A stretch of 64,000 bases of DNA from Brachyhypopomus gauderio (GCF_052324685.1 NW_027506880.1:124001-188000), one strand, 5' to 3'. Positions 11,217 to 22,976 are shown, counted from the first letter of the stretch. Translations and numbers: made by a program. Notes: generated from the letters alone by a model not told the origin.

Positions 11217-11326
11217 GTCAGAATGGCAGAGCGGTCTAAGGCGCCAGACTCAAGTTGATAAAACTTCCAAAAGTTGGGATTTCTGGTCTCCCAAAGGAGG
11301 CATGGGTTCCAATCCCACTTCTGACA
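11217..11326 (+). tRNA. tRNA-Leu (CAA), class P
   Basis: P body with GGCATGGG before the T loop, a marker of the second P in each block. Confidence 0.55.
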
Positions 11327-11454
11327 AGTGTTTTCAATCAACAAATGAATCTAGTTTTGATAGAACTACAAACACAATAGCTCATTATATAATGAGTAAA
11401 TGAGAGAAATAAAGAAACTCTTGTGACATTATAAGTGAACAAGGTTCAACTCCA

Positions 11455-11564
11455 GTCAGAATGGCCGAGCGGTCTAAGGCCCCAGACTCAAGTTGATGAA
11501 ACTTCCAAAAGTAGGGGTTTCTGTTTTCCCAAAGGAGGCGTGGTTTCAAATCCCACTTCTGGCA
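11455..11564 (+). tRNA. tRNA-Leu (CAA), class S, G26 to C
   Basis: S body with normal GTCAGAA. Followed by TAGCTTTG for TAGTTTTG. Confidence 0.45.
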
Positions 11565-11784
11565 AGTGTTTTTCCATCAACAAATGAATCTAGCTTTGCT
11601 GGAACATTCAACACAAGAGCTCATTATATAATGAGTAAATGAGAGAAAGAAAGAAACTCCTGTGACATCATAATTGAACATACTTCGACAATGTAATTTC
11701 AGGTTTATTGCTTTTCTTGAAATCTTCAGTTTTGACAGCCTAATCATTAATAAGTCTGATTTCTAACAAGCAAAAATACCACCA

Positions 11785-11894
11785 GTCAGAATGGCCGAGC
11801 GGTCTAAGGCGCCAGACTCAAGTTGATAAAACTTCCAAAAGTTGGGTTTTCTGGTCTCCCAAAGGAGGCGTGGGTTCTAATCCCACTTCTGACA
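11785..11894 (+). tRNA. tRNA-Leu (CAA), class U
   Basis: TTCTAAT T loop. Upstream spacer has ACTTCGACAATG. Confidence 0.6.
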
Positions 11895-12114
11895 AGTGTT
11901 TTTCCATCAACAAATGAATGTAGTTTTGCTGGAACTTTCAACACAAGAGCTCATTATATAGTGAGTAAATGAGAGAAAGAAAGAAACTCCTGTGACATCA
12001 TAATTGAACAAGCTTCAACAATGTAATTTCAGGTTTATTGCTTTTCTTGAAATCTTCAGTTTTGACTGCCTAATCATTAATAAGTCTGATTTCTAACAAG
12101 CAAAAATACCACCA

Positions 12115-12224
12115 GTCAGAATGGCCGAGGGGTCTAAGGCGCCAGACTCAAGTTGATAAAACTTCCAAAAGTTGGGATTTCTGGTCTCCCAAAGGAGGCG
12201 TGGGTTCAAATCTCACTTCTGACA
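12115..12224 (+). tRNA. tRNA-Leu (CAA), class R
   Basis: GAGGGG D loop with G52:U62 wobble. Confidence 0.6.
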
Positions 12225-12352
12225 AGTGTTTTCAATCAACAAATGAATCTAGTTTTGATAGAACTACAAACACAATAGCTCATTATATAATGAGTAAATG
12301 AGAGAAATAAAGAAACTCTTGTGACATTATAAGTGAACAAGGTTCAACTCCA

Positions 12353-12462
12353 GTCAGAATGGCCGAGCGGTCTAAGGCGCCAGACTCAAGTTAATAAAAC
12401 TTCCAAAAGTTGGGTTTTCTGGTCTCCCAAAGGAGGCGTGGGTTCAAATCCCACTTCTAACA
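12353..12462 (+). tRNA. tRNA-Leu (CAA), class L with S-type spacer
   Basis: Short S leader joined to an L body. A conversion or crossover product that ends the ten-copy block. Confidence 0.6.
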
Positions 12463-12682
12463 AGTGTTTTTCCATTAACAAATGAATGTAGTTTTGCTGG
12501 AACTTTCAACACAAGAGCTCATTATATAGTGAGTAAATGAGAGAAAGAAAGAAACTCCTGTGACATCATAATTGAACATACTTCAACAAAGTAATTTCAG
12601 GTTTATTGCTTTTCTTGAAATCTTCAGTTTTGACTGCCTAATCATTAATAAGACTTATTTCTAACAAGCAAAAATACCACCA

Positions 12683-12792
12683 GTCAGAATGGCCGAGCGG
12701 TCTAAGGCGCCAGACTCAAGTTGATAAAACTTCCAAAAGTTGGGTTTTCTGGTCTCCCAAAGGAGGCGTGAGTTCAAATCCCACTTCTGACA
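12683..12792 (+). tRNA. tRNA-Leu (CAA), class G
   Basis: GTGAG stem. Matches 18727 at the 6,044-bp offset. Confidence 0.65.
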
Positions 12793-12920
12793 AGTGTTTT
12801 CAATCAACAAATGAATCTAGTTTTGATAGAACTACAAACACAATAGCTCATTATATAATGAGTAAATGAGAGAAATAAAGAAACTCTTGTGACATTATAA
12901 GTGAACAAGGTTCAACTCCA

Positions 12921-13029
12921 GTCAGAATGGCCGAGCGGTCTAAGGCGCCAGACTCAAGTTGATGAACTTCCAAAAGTAGGGGTTTCTGTTTTCCCAAAAG
13001 AGGCGTGGTTTCAAATCCCACTTCTGGCA
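12921..13029 (+). tRNA. tRNA-Leu (CAA), class S, probable pseudogene
   Basis: 109-bp S form. Third S-K-K-S-Q block. Confidence 0.45.
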
Positions 13030-13249
13030 AGTGTTTTTCCATCAACAAATGAATCTAGTTTTGCTGGAACTTTCAACACAAGAGCTCATTATATAGTGAG
13101 TAAATGAGAGAAAGAAAGAAACTCCTGTGACATCATAATTGAACAAGCTTCAACAATGTAATTTCAGGTTTATTGCTTTTCTTGAAATCTTCAGTTTTGA
13201 CTGCCTAATCATTAATAAGTCTGATTTCTAACAAGCAAAAATACCACCA

Positions 13250-13359
13250 GTCAGAATGGCCGAGCGGTCTAAGGCGCCAGACTCAAGTTGATAAAACTTC
13301 CAAAAGTTGGGATTTCTGGTCTCCCAAAGGAGGCGTGGGTTCAAATCCCACTTCTGACA
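13250..13359 (+). tRNA. tRNA-Leu (CAA), class K-A
   Basis: Canonical arms. T4 stop. Confidence 0.82.
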
Positions 13360-13578
13360 AGTGTTTTCAATCAACAAATGAATCTAGTTTTGCTGGAACT
13401 TTCAACACAAGAGCTCATTATATAGTGAGTAAATGAGAGAAAGAAAGAAACTCCTGTGACATCATAATTGAACAAGCTTCAACAATGTAATTTCAGGTTT
13501 ATTGCTTTTCTTGAAATCTTCAGTTTTGACTGCCTAATCATTAATAAGTCTGATTTCTAACAAGCAAAAATACCACTA

Positions 13579-13688
13579 GTCAGAATGGCCGAGCGGTCTA
13601 AGGCGCCAGACTCAAGTTGATAAAACTTCCAAAAGTTGGGATTTCTGGTCTCCCAAAGGAGGCGTGGGTTCAAATCCCACTTCTGACA
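13579..13688 (+). tRNA. tRNA-Leu (CAA), class K-A
   Basis: Canonical. CACTA leader marker. Confidence 0.82.
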
Positions 13689-13816
13689 AGTGTTTTCAAT
13701 CAACAAATGAATCTAGTTTTGATAGAACTACAAACACAATAGCTCATTATATAATGAGTAAATGAGAGAAATAAAGAAACTCTTGTGACATTATAAGTGA
13801 ACAAGGTTCAACTCCA

Positions 13817-13926
13817 GTCAGAATGGCCGAGCGGTCTAAGGTGCCAGACTCAAGTTGATGAAACTTCCAAAAGTAGGGGTTTCTGTTTTCCCAAAAGAGG
13901 CGTGGTTTCAAATCCCACTTCTGGCA
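13817..13926 (+). tRNA. tRNA-Leu (CAA), class S, C25 to T
   Basis: S body with AAGGTGCC. The 6,044-bp duplication stops matching here. Confidence 0.45.
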
Positions 13927-14146
13927 AGTGTTTTTCCATCAACAAATGAATCTAGTTTTGCTGGAACATTCAACACAAGAGCTCATTATATAATGAGTAA
14001 ATGAGAGAAAGAAAGAAACTCCTGTGACATCATAATTGAACATACTTGGACAATGTAATTTCAGGTTTATTGCTTTTCTTGAAATCTTCAGTTTTGACTG
14101 CCTAATCATTAATAAGACTGATTTCTAACAAGCAAAAATACCACCA

Positions 14147-14256
14147 GTCAGAATGGCCGAGCGGTCTAAGGCGCCAGACTCAAGTTGATAAAACTTCCAA
14201 AAGTTGGGTTTTCTGGTCTCCCAAAGGAGGCGTGGGTTGTAATCCCACTTCTGACA
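14147..14256 (+). tRNA. tRNA-Leu (CAA), class Q
   Basis: TTGTAAT T loop. Leader AAGACTGAT. Confidence 0.5.
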
Positions 14257-14476
14257 AGTGTTTTTCCATCAACAAATGAATGTAGTTTTGCTGGAACTTT
14301 CAACACAAGAGCTCATTATATAGTGAGTAAATGAGAGAAAGAAAGAAACTCCTGTGACATCATAATTGAACAAGCTTCAACAATGTAATTTCAGGTTTAT
14401 TGCTTTTCTTGAAATCTTCAGTTTTGACTGCCTAATCATTAATAAGTCTGATTTCTAACAAGCAAAAATACCACCA

Positions 14477-14586
14477 GTCAGAATGGCCGAGCGGTCTAAG
14501 GCGCCAGACTCAAGTTGATAAAACTTCCAAAAGTTGGGATTTCTGGTCTCCCAAAGGAGGCGTGGGTTCAAATCCCACTTCTGACA
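14477..14586 (+). tRNA. tRNA-Leu (CAA), class K-A
   Basis: Canonical copy between Q copies, as at 3196. Confidence 0.82.
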
Positions 14587-14805
14587 AGTGTTTTCAATCA
14601 ACAAATGAATCTAGTTTTGCTGGAACTTTCAACACAAGAGCTCATTATATAGTGAGTAAATGAGAGAAAGAAAGAAACTCCTGTGACATCATAATTGAAC
14701 AAGCTTCAACAATGTAATTTCAGGTTTATTGCTTTTCTTGAAATCTTCAGTTTTGACTGCCTAATCATTAATAAGTCTGATTTCTAACAAGCAAAAATAC
14801 CACCA

Positions 14806-14915
14806 GTCAGAATGGCCGAGCGGTCTAAGGCGCCAGACTCAAGTTGATAAAACTTCCAAAAGTTGGGTTTTCTGGTCTCCCAAAGGAGGCGTGGGTTGTA
14901 ATCCCACTTCTGACA
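14806..14915 (+). tRNA. tRNA-Leu (CAA), class Q
   Basis: TTGTAAT T loop. Confidence 0.5.
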
Positions 14916-15135
14916 AGTGTTTTTCCATCAACAAATGAATGTAGTTTTGCTGGAACTTTCAACACAAGAGCTCATTATATAGTGAGTAAATGAGAGAAAG
15001 AAAGAAACTCCTGTGACATCATAATTGAACAAGCTTCAACAATGTAATTTCAGGTTTATTGCTTTTCTTGAAATCTTCAGTTTTGACTGCCTAATCATTA
15101 ATAAGTCTGATTTCTAACAAGCAAAAATACCACCA

Positions 15136-15245
15136 GTCAGAATGGCCGAGCGGTCTAAGGCGCCAGACTCAAGTTGATAAAACTTCCAAAAGTTGGGATT
15201 TCTGGTCTCCCAAAGGAGGCGTGGGTTCAAATCTCACTTCTGACA
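15136..15245 (+). tRNA. tRNA-Leu (CAA), K-A/R mosaic
   Basis: Normal D loop (GAGCGG) but R-type T stem with G52:U62 wobble. Should still fold. Confidence 0.72.
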
Positions 15246-15373
15246 AGTGTTTTCAATCAACAAATGAATCTTGTTTTGATAGAACTACAAACACAATAGC
15301 TCATTATATAATGAGTAAATGAGAGAAATAAAGAAACTCTTGTGACATTATAAGTGAACAAGGTTCAACTCCA

Positions 15374-15483
15374 GTCAGAATGGCCGAGCGGTCTAAGGCG
15401 CCAGACTCAAGTTGATGAAACTTCCAAAAGTAGGGGTTTCTGTTTTCCCAAAAGAGGCGTGGTTTCAAATCCCACTTCTGGCA
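15374..15483 (+). tRNA. tRNA-Leu (CAA), class S, probable pseudogene
   Basis: 110-bp S form. Confidence 0.45.
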
Positions 15484-15702
15484 AGTGTTTTTCCATCAAC
15501 AAATGAATATAGTTTTGCTGGAACATTCAACACAAGAGCTCATTATATAATGAGTAAATGAGAGAAAGAAAGAAACTCCTGTGACATCATAATTGAACAT
15601 ACTTGGACAATGTAATTTCAGGTTTATTGCTTTTCTTGAAATCTTCAGTTTTGACTGCCTAATCATTATAAGTCTGATTTCTAACAAGCAAAAATACCAC
15701 CA

Positions 15703-15812
15703 GTCAGAATGGCCGAGCGGTCTAAGGCGCCAGACTCAAGTTGATAAAACTTCCAAAAGTTGGGTTTTCTGGTCTCCCAAAGGAGGCGTGGGTTCTAATC
15801 CCACTTCTGACA
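15703..15812 (+). tRNA. tRNA-Leu (CAA), class U
   Basis: Normal D loop, unlike its counterpart at 9659. Start of the second ten-copy block. Confidence 0.6.
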
Positions 15813-16032
15813 AGTGTTTTTCCATCAACAAATGAATGTAGTTTTGCTGGAACTTTCAACACAAGAGCTCATTATATAGTGAGTAAATGAGAGAAAGAAA
15901 GAAACTCCTGTGACATCATAATTGAACAAGCTTCAACAATGTAATTTCAGGTTTATTGCTTTTCTTGAAATCTTCAGTTTTGACTGCCTAATCATTAATA
16001 AGTCTGATTTCTAACAAGCAAAAATACCACCA

Positions 16033-16142
16033 GTCAGAATGGCAGAGCGGTCTAAGGCGCCAGACTCAAGTTGATAAAACTTCCAAAAGTTGGGATTTCT
16101 GGTCTCCCAAAGGAGGCGTGGGTTCCAATCCCACTTCTGACA
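16033..16142 (+). tRNA. tRNA-Leu (CAA), class P
   Basis: A12 and TTCCAAT, as at 9989. Confidence 0.55.
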
Positions 16143-16270
16143 AGTGTTTTCAATCAACAAATGAATCTAGTTTTGATAGAACTACAAACACAATAGCTCA
16201 TTATATAATGAGTAAATGAGAGAAATAAAGAAACTCTTGTGACATTTTAAGTGAACAAGGTTCAACTCCA

Positions 16271-16380
16271 GACAGAATGGCCGAGCGGTCTAAGGCCCCA
16301 GACTCAAGTTGATGAAACTTCCAAAAGTAGGGGTTTCTGTTTTCCCAAAGGAGGCGTGGTTTCAAATCCCACTTCTGGCA
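16271..16380 (+). tRNA. tRNA-Leu (CAA), class S, T2 to A
   Basis: GACAGAA and G26 to C, as at 10227. Confidence 0.4.
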
Positions 16381-16600
16381 AGTGTTTTTCCATCAACAAA
16401 TGAATCTAGCTTTGCTGGAACATTCAACACAAGAGCTCATTATATAATGAGTAAATGAGAGAAAGAAAGAAACTCCTGTGACATCATAATTGAACATACT
16501 TGGACAATGTAATTTCAGGTTTATTGCTTTTCTTGAAATCTTCAGTTTTGACAGCCTAATCATTAATAAGTCTGATTTCTAACAAGCAAAAATACCACCA

Positions 16601-16710
16601 GTCAGAATGGCCGAGCGGTCTAAGGCGCCAGACTCAAGTTAATAAAACTTCCAAAAGTTGGGTTTTCTGGTCTCCCAAAGGAGGCGTGGGTTCAAATCCC
16701 ACTTCTAACA
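16601..16710 (+). tRNA. tRNA-Leu (CAA), class L
   Basis: CTAACA end and TTAATAAA intron start. Confidence 0.6.
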
Positions 16711-16930
16711 AGTGTTTTTCCATCAACAAATGAATGTAGTTTTGCTGGAACTTTCAACACAAGAGCTCATTATATAGTGAGTAAATGAGAGAAAGAAAGA
16801 AACTCCTGTGACATCATAATTGAACATACTTCAACAAAGTAATTTCAGGTTTATTGCTTTTCTTGAAATCTTCAGTTTTGACTGCCTAATCATTAATAAG
16901 TCTGATTTCTAACACGCAAAAATACCACCA

Positions 16931-17040
16931 GTCAGAATGGCCGAGCGGTCTAAGGCGCCAGACTCAAGTTGATAAAACTTCCAAAAGTTGGGTTTTCTGG
17001 TCTCCCAAAGGAGGCGTGGGTTCTAATCCCACTTCTGACA
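16931..17040 (+). tRNA. tRNA-Leu (CAA), class U
   Basis: TTCTAAT with AACACGCAAAA leader. Confidence 0.6.
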
Positions 17041-17260
17041 AGTGTTTTTCCATCAACAAATGAATGTAGTTTTGCTGGAACTTTCAACACAAGAGCTCAT
17101 TATATAGTGAGTAAATGAGAGAAAGAAAGAAACTCCTGTGACATCATAATTGAACAAGCTTCAACAATGTAATTTCAGGTTTATTGCTTTTCTTGAAATC
17201 TTCAGTTTTGACTGCCTAATCATTAATAAGTCTGATTTCTAACAAGCAAAAATACCACCA

Positions 17261-17370
17261 GTCAGAATGGCAGAGCGGTCTAAGGCGCCAGACTCAAGTT
17301 GATAAAACTTCCAAAAGTTGGGATTTCTGGTCTCCCAAAGGAGGCATGGGTTCCAATCCCACTTCTGACA
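17261..17370 (+). tRNA. tRNA-Leu (CAA), class P
   Basis: P body with GGCATGGG marker. Confidence 0.55.
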
Positions 17371-17498
17371 AGTGTTTTCAATCAACAAATGAATCTAGTT
17401 TTGATAGAACTACAAACACAATAGCTCATTATATAATGAGTAAATGAGAGAAATAAAGAAACTCTTGTGACATTATAAGTGAACAAGGTTCAACTCCA

Positions 17499-17608
17499 GT
17501 CAGAATGGCCGAGCGGTCTAAGGCCCCAGACTCAAGTTGATGAAACTTCCAAAAGTAGGGGTTTCTGTTTTCCCAAAGGAGGCGTGGTTTCAAATCCCAC
17601 TTCTGGCA
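17499..17608 (+). tRNA. tRNA-Leu (CAA), class S, G26 to C
   Basis: S body, as at 11455. Confidence 0.45.
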
Positions 17609-17828
17609 AGTGTTTTTCCATCAACAAATGAATCTAGCTTTGCTGGAACATTCAACACAAGAGCTCATTATATAATGAGTAAATGAGAGAAAGAAAGAAA
17701 CTCCTGTGACATCATAATTGAACATACTTCGACAATGTAATTTCAGGTTTATTGCTTTTCTTGAAATCTTCAGTTTTGACAGCCTAATCATTAATAAGTC
17801 TGATTTCTAACAAGCAAAAATACCACCA

Positions 17829-17938
17829 GTCAGAATGGCCGAGAGGTCTAAGGCGCCAGACTCAAGTTGATAAAACTTCCAAAAGTTGGGTTTTCTGGTC
17901 TCCCAAAGGAGGCGTGGGTTCTAATCCCACTTCTGACA
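17829..17938 (+). tRNA. tRNA-Leu (CAA), class U, D-loop change
   Basis: TTCTAAT plus a private GAGAGG in the D loop. Confidence 0.55.
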
Positions 17939-18158
17939 AGTGTTTTTCCATCAACAAATGAATGTAGTTTTGCTGGAACTTTCAACACAAGAGCTCATTA
18001 TATAGTGAGTAAATGAGAGAAAGAAAGAAACTCCTGTGACATCATAATTGAACAAGCTTCAACAATGTAATTTCAGGTTTATTGCTTTTCTTGAAATCTT
18101 CAGTTTTGACTGCCTAATCATTAATAAGTCTGATTTCTAACAAGCAAAAATACCACCA

Positions 18159-18268
18159 GTCAGAATGGCCGAGGGGTCTAAGGCGCCAGACTCAAGTTGA
18201 TAAAACTTCCAAAAGTTGGGATTTCTGGTCTCCCAAAGGAGGCGTGGGTTCAAATCTCACTTCTGACA
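18159..18268 (+). tRNA. tRNA-Leu (CAA), class R
   Basis: GAGGGG and CTCAC. Confidence 0.6.
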
Positions 18269-18396
18269 AGTGTTTTCAATCAACAAATGAATCTAGTTTT
18301 GATAGAACTACAAACACAATAGCTCATTATATAATGAGTAAATGAGAGAAATAAAGAAACTCTTGTGACATTATAAGTGAACAAGGTTCAACTCCA

Positions 18397-18506
18397 GTCA
18401 GAATGGCCGAGCGGTCTAAGGCGCCAGACTCAAGTTAATAAAACTTCCAAAAGTTGGGTTTTCTGGTCTCCCAAAGGAGGCGTGGGTTCAAATCCCACTT
18501 CTAACA
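18397..18506 (+). tRNA. tRNA-Leu (CAA), class L with S-type spacer
   Basis: Same leader/body junction as 12353. TTTTTCCATTAAC downstream. Confidence 0.6.
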
Positions 18507-18726
18507 AGTGTTTTTCCATTAACAAATGAATGTAGTTTTGCTGGAACTTTCAACACAAGAGCTCATTATATAGTGAGTAAATGAGAGAAAGAAAGAAACT
18601 CCTGTGACATCATAATTGAACATACTTCAACAAAGTAATTTCAGGTTTATTGCTTTTCTTGAAATCTTCAGTTTTGACTGCCTAATCATTAATAAGACTT
18701 ATTTCTAACAAGCAAAAATACCACCA

Positions 18727-18836
18727 GTCAGAATGGCCGAGCGGTCTAAGGCGCCAGACTCAAGTTGATAAAACTTCCAAAAGTTGGGTTTTCTGGTCTC
18801 CCAAAGGAGGCGTGAGTTCAAATCCCACTTCTGACA
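18727..18836 (+). tRNA. tRNA-Leu (CAA), class G
   Basis: GTGAG stem. The last G-class copy in the array. Confidence 0.65.
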
Positions 18837-18964
18837 AGTGTTTTCAATCAACAAATGAATCTAGTTTTGATAGAACTACAAACACAATAGCTCATTATAT
18901 AATGAGTAAATGAGAGAAATAAAGAAACTCTTGTGACATTATAAGTGAACAAGGTTCAACTCCA

Positions 18965-19073
18965 GTCAGAATGGCCGAGCGGTCTAAGGCGCCAGACTCA
19001 AGTTGATGAACTTCCAAAAGTAGGGGTTTCTGTTTTCCCAAAAGAGGCGTGGTTTCAAATCCCACTTCTGGCA
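18965..19073 (+). tRNA. tRNA-Leu (CAA), class S, probable pseudogene
   Basis: The last 109-bp S copy. Confidence 0.45.
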
Positions 19074-19293
19074 AGTGTTTTTCCATCAACAAATGAATCT
19101 AGTTTTGCTGGAACTTTCAACACAAGAGCTCATTATATAGTGAGTAAATGAGAGAAAGAAAGAAACTCCTGTGACATCATAATTGAACAAGCTTCAACAA
19201 TGTAATTTCAGGTTTATTGCTTTTCTTGAAATCTTCAGTTTTGACTGCCTAATCATTAATAAGTCTGATTTCTAACAAGCAAAAATACCACCA

Positions 19294-19403
19294 GTCAGAA
19301 TGGCCGAGCGGTCTAAGGCGCCAGACTCAAGTTGATAAAACTTCCAAAAGTTGGGATTTCTGGTCTCCCAAAGGAGGCGTGGGTTCAAATCCCACTTCTG
19401 ACA
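19294..19403 (+). tRNA. tRNA-Leu (CAA), class K-A
   Basis: Canonical arms. Confidence 0.82.
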
Positions 19404-19622
19404 AGTGTTTTCAATCAACAAATGAATCTAGTTTTGCTGGAACTTTCAACACAAGAGCTCATTATATAGTGAGTAAATGAGAGAAAGAAAGAAACTCCTG
19501 TGACATCATAATTGAACAAGCTTCAACAATGTAATTTCAGGTTTATTGCTTTTCTTGAAATCTTCAGTTTTGACTGCCTAATCATTAATAAGTCTGATTT
19601 CTAACAAGCAAAAATACCACTA

Positions 19623-19732
19623 GTCAGAATGGCCGAGCGGTCTAAGGCGCCAGACTCAAGTTGATAAAACTTCCAAAAGTTGGGATTTCTGGTCTCCCAA
19701 AGGAGGCGTGGGTTCAAATCCCACTTCTGACA
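19623..19732 (+). tRNA. tRNA-Leu (CAA), class K-A
   Basis: Canonical. CACTA leader. Last copy of the 6,044-bp duplication. Confidence 0.82.
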
Positions 19733-19860
19733 AGTGTTTTCAATCAACAAATGAATCTAGTTTTGATAGAACTACAAACACAATAGCTCATTATATAATG
19801 AGTAAATGAGAGAAATAAAGAAACTCTTGTGACATTATAAGTGAACAAGGTTCAACTCCA

Positions 19861-19970
19861 GTCAGAATGGCCGAGCGGTCTAAGGCACCAGACTCAAGTT
19901 GATAAAACTTCCAAAAGTAGGGGTTTCTGTTTTCCCAAAGGAGGCGTGGTTTCAAATCCCACTTCTGGCA
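19861..19970 (+). tRNA. tRNA-Leu (CAA), class S, G26 to A
   Basis: S body with K-like intron start, as at 8999. Confidence 0.45.
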
Positions 19971-20190
19971 AGTGTTTTTCCATCAACAAATGAATCTAGT
20001 TTTGCTGGAACATTCAACACAAGAGCTCATTATATAATGAGTAAATGAGAGAAAGAAAGAAACTCCTGTGACATCATAATTGAACATACTTGGACAATGT
20101 AATTTCAGGTTTATTGCTTTTCTTGAAATCTTCAGTTTTGACTGCCTAATCATTAATAAGTCTGATTTCTAACAAGCAAAAATACCACCA

Positions 20191-20300
20191 GTCAGAATGG
20201 CCGAGCGGTCTAAGGTGCCAGACTCAAGTTGACAAAACTTCCAAAAGTTGGGTTTTCTGGTCTCCCAAAGGAGGCGTGGGTTCAAATCCCACTTCTGACA
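20191..20300 (+). tRNA. tRNA-Leu (CAA), class K-T, C25 to T
   Basis: Canonical T arm. Intron TTGACAAA is shared only with 22647. Confidence 0.75.
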
Positions 20301-20520
20301 AGTGTTTTTCAATCAACAAATGATTCTAGTTTTGCTGGAACATTCAACACAAGAGCTCATTACATAGTGAGTAAATGAGAGAAAGAAAGAAACTCCTGTG
20401 ACATCATAATTGAACATACTTCAACAAAGTAATTTCAGGTTTATTGCTTTTCTTGAAATCTTCAGTTTTGACTGCCTAATCATTAATAAGTCTGATTTCT
20501 AACAAGCAAAAATACCACCA

Positions 20521-20630
20521 GTCAGAATGGCCGAGCGGTCTAAGGCGCCAGACTCAAGTTGATAAAACTTCCAAAAGTTGGGTTTTCTGGTCTCCCAAAG
20601 GAGGCGTGGGTTCTAATCCCACTTCTGACA
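20521..20630 (+). tRNA. tRNA-Leu (CAA), class U
   Basis: TTCTAAT. Starts an incomplete U-P-S-L block. Confidence 0.6.
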
Positions 20631-20850
20631 AGTGTTTTTCCATCAACAAATGAATGTAGTTTTGCTGGAACTTTCAACACAAGAGCTCATTATATAGTGA
20701 GTAAATGAGAGAAAGAAAGAAACTCCTGTGACATCATAATTGAACAAGCTTCAACAATGTAATTTCAGGTTTATTGCTTTTCTTGAAATCTTCAGTTTTG
20801 ACTGCCTAATCATTAATAAGTCTGATTTCTAACAAGCAAAAATACCACCA

Positions 20851-20960
20851 GTCAGAATGGCAGAGCGGTCTAAGGCGCCAGACTCAAGTTGATAAAACTT
20901 CCAAAAGTTGGGATTTCTGGTCTCCCAAAGGAGGCGTGGGTTCCAATCCCACTTCTGACA
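20851..20960 (+). tRNA. tRNA-Leu (CAA), class P
   Basis: A12 and TTCCAAT. Confidence 0.55.
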
Positions 20961-21088
20961 AGTGTTTTCAATCAACAAATGAATCTAGTTTTGATAGAAC
21001 TACAAACACAATAGCTCATTATATAATGAGTAAATGAGAGAAATAAAGAAACTCTTGTGACATTTTAAGTGAACAAGGTTCAACTCCA

Positions 21089-21198
21089 GACAGAATGGCC
21101 GAGCGGTCTAAGGCCCCAGACTCAAGTTGATGAAACTTCCAAAAGTAGGGGTTTCTGTTTTCCCAAAGGAGGCGTGGTTTCAAATCCCACTTCTGGCA
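21089..21198 (+). tRNA. tRNA-Leu (CAA), class S, T2 to A
   Basis: GACAGAA start. Confidence 0.4.
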
Positions 21199-21418
21199 AG
21201 TGTTTTTCCATCAACAAATGAATCTAGCTTTGCTGGAACATTCAACACAAGAGCTCATTATATAATGAGTAAATGAGAGAAAGAAAGAAACTCCTGTGAC
21301 ATCATAATTGAACATACTTGGACAATGTAATTTCAGGTTTATTGCTTTTCTTGAAATCTTCAGTTTTGACAGCCTAATCATTAATAAGTCTGATTTCTAA
21401 CAAGCAAAAATACCACCA

Positions 21419-21528
21419 GTCAGAATGGCCGAGCGGTCTAAGGCGCCAGACTCAAGTTAATAAAACTTCCAAAAGTTGGGTTTTCTGGTCTCCCAAAGGA
21501 GGCGTGGGTTCAAATCCCACTTCTAACA
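21419..21528 (+). tRNA. tRNA-Leu (CAA), class L
   Basis: CTAACA end. The block breaks off after this copy. Confidence 0.6.
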
Positions 21529-21748
21529 AGTGTTTTTCCATCAACAAATGAATGTAGTTTTGCTGGAACTTTCAACACAAGAGCTCATTATATAGTGAGT
21601 AAATGAGAGAAAGAAAGAAACTCCTGTGACATCATAATTGAACAAGCTTCAACAATGTAATTTCAGGTTTATTGCTTTTCTTGAAATCTTCAGTTTTGAC
21701 TGCCTAATCATTAATAAGTCTGATTTCTAACAAGCAAAAATACCACCA

Positions 21749-21858
21749 GTCAGAATGGCCGAGCGGTCTAAGGCGCCAGACTCAAGTTGATAAAACTTCC
21801 AAAAGTTGGGTTTTCTGGTCTCCCAAAGGAGGCGTGGGTTGTAATCCCACTTCTGACA
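21749..21858 (+). tRNA. tRNA-Leu (CAA), class Q
   Basis: TTGTAAT. The only Q copy right of 15 kb. Confidence 0.5.
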
Positions 21859-22078
21859 AGTGTTTTTCCATCAACAAATGAATGTAGTTTTGCTGGAACT
21901 TTCAACACAAGAGCTCATTATATAGTGAGTAAATGAGAGAAAGAAAGAAACTCCTGTGACATCATAATTGAACAAGCTTCAACAATGTAATTTCAGGTTT
22001 ATTGCTTTTCTTGAAATCTTCAGTTTTGACTGCCTAATCATTAATAAGTCTGATTTCTAACAAGCAAAAATACCACCA

Positions 22079-22188
22079 GTCAGAATGGCCGAGCGGTCTA
22101 AGGCGCCAGACTCAAGTTGATAAAACTTCCAAAAGTTGGGATTTCTGGTCTCCCAAAGGAGGCGTGGGTTCAAATCCCACTTCTGACA
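22079..22188 (+). tRNA. tRNA-Leu (CAA), class K-A
   Basis: Canonical. The rightmost K-A copy. Confidence 0.82.
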
Positions 22189-22316
22189 AGTGTTTTCAAT
22201 CAACAAATGAATCTAGTTTTGATAGAACTACAAACACAATAGCTCATTATATAATGAGTAAATGAGAGAAATAAAGAAACTCTTGTGACATTATAAGTGA
22301 ACAAGGTTCAACTCCA

Positions 22317-22426
22317 GTCAGAATGGCCGAGCGGTCTAAGGCACCAGACTCAAGTTGATAAAACTTCCAAAAGTAGGGGTTTCTGTTTTCCCAAAGGAGG
22401 CGTGGTTTCAAATCCCACTTCTGGCA
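22317..22426 (+). tRNA. tRNA-Leu (CAA), class S, G26 to A
   Basis: S/K mosaic, as at 8999 and 19861. Confidence 0.45.
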
Positions 22427-22646
22427 AGTGTTTTTCCATCAACAAATGAATCTAGTTTTGCTGGAACATTCAACACAAGAGCTCATTATATAATGAGTAA
22501 ATGAGAGAAAGAAAGAAACTCCTGTGACATCATAATTGAACATACTTGGACAATGTAATTTCAGGTTTATTGCTTTTCTTGAAATCTTCAGTTTTGACTG
22601 CCTAATCATTAATAAGTCTGATTTCTAACAAGCAAAAATACCACCA

Positions 22647-22756
22647 GTCAGAATGGCCGAGCGGTCTAAGGTGCCAGACTCAAGTTGACAAAACTTCCAA
22701 AAGTTGGGTTTTCTGGTCTCCCAAAGGAGGCGTGGGTTCAAATCCCACTTCTGACA
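22647..22756 (+). tRNA. tRNA-Leu (CAA), class K-T, C25 to T
   Basis: Pair of 20191, 2,456 bp away, with the same TTGACAAA intron. Confidence 0.75.
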
Positions 22757-22976
22757 AGTGTTTTTCAATCAACAAATGATTCTAGTTTTGCTGGAACATT
22801 CAACACAAGAGCTCATTACATAGTGAGTAAATGAGAGAAAGAAAGAAACTCCTGTGACATCATAATTGAACATACTTCAACAAAGTAATTTCAGGTTTAT
22901 TGCTTTTCTTGAAATCTTCAGTTTTGACTGCCTAATCATTAATAAGTCTGATTTCTAACAAGCAAAAATACCACCA

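Noticed and set aside
673-19151. Repeated 65-, 68- and 80-aa ORFs on both strands of the array
   Set aside because: They span tRNA bodies and spacer, recur only because the unit repeats, and are absent from many units. They are chance ORFs.
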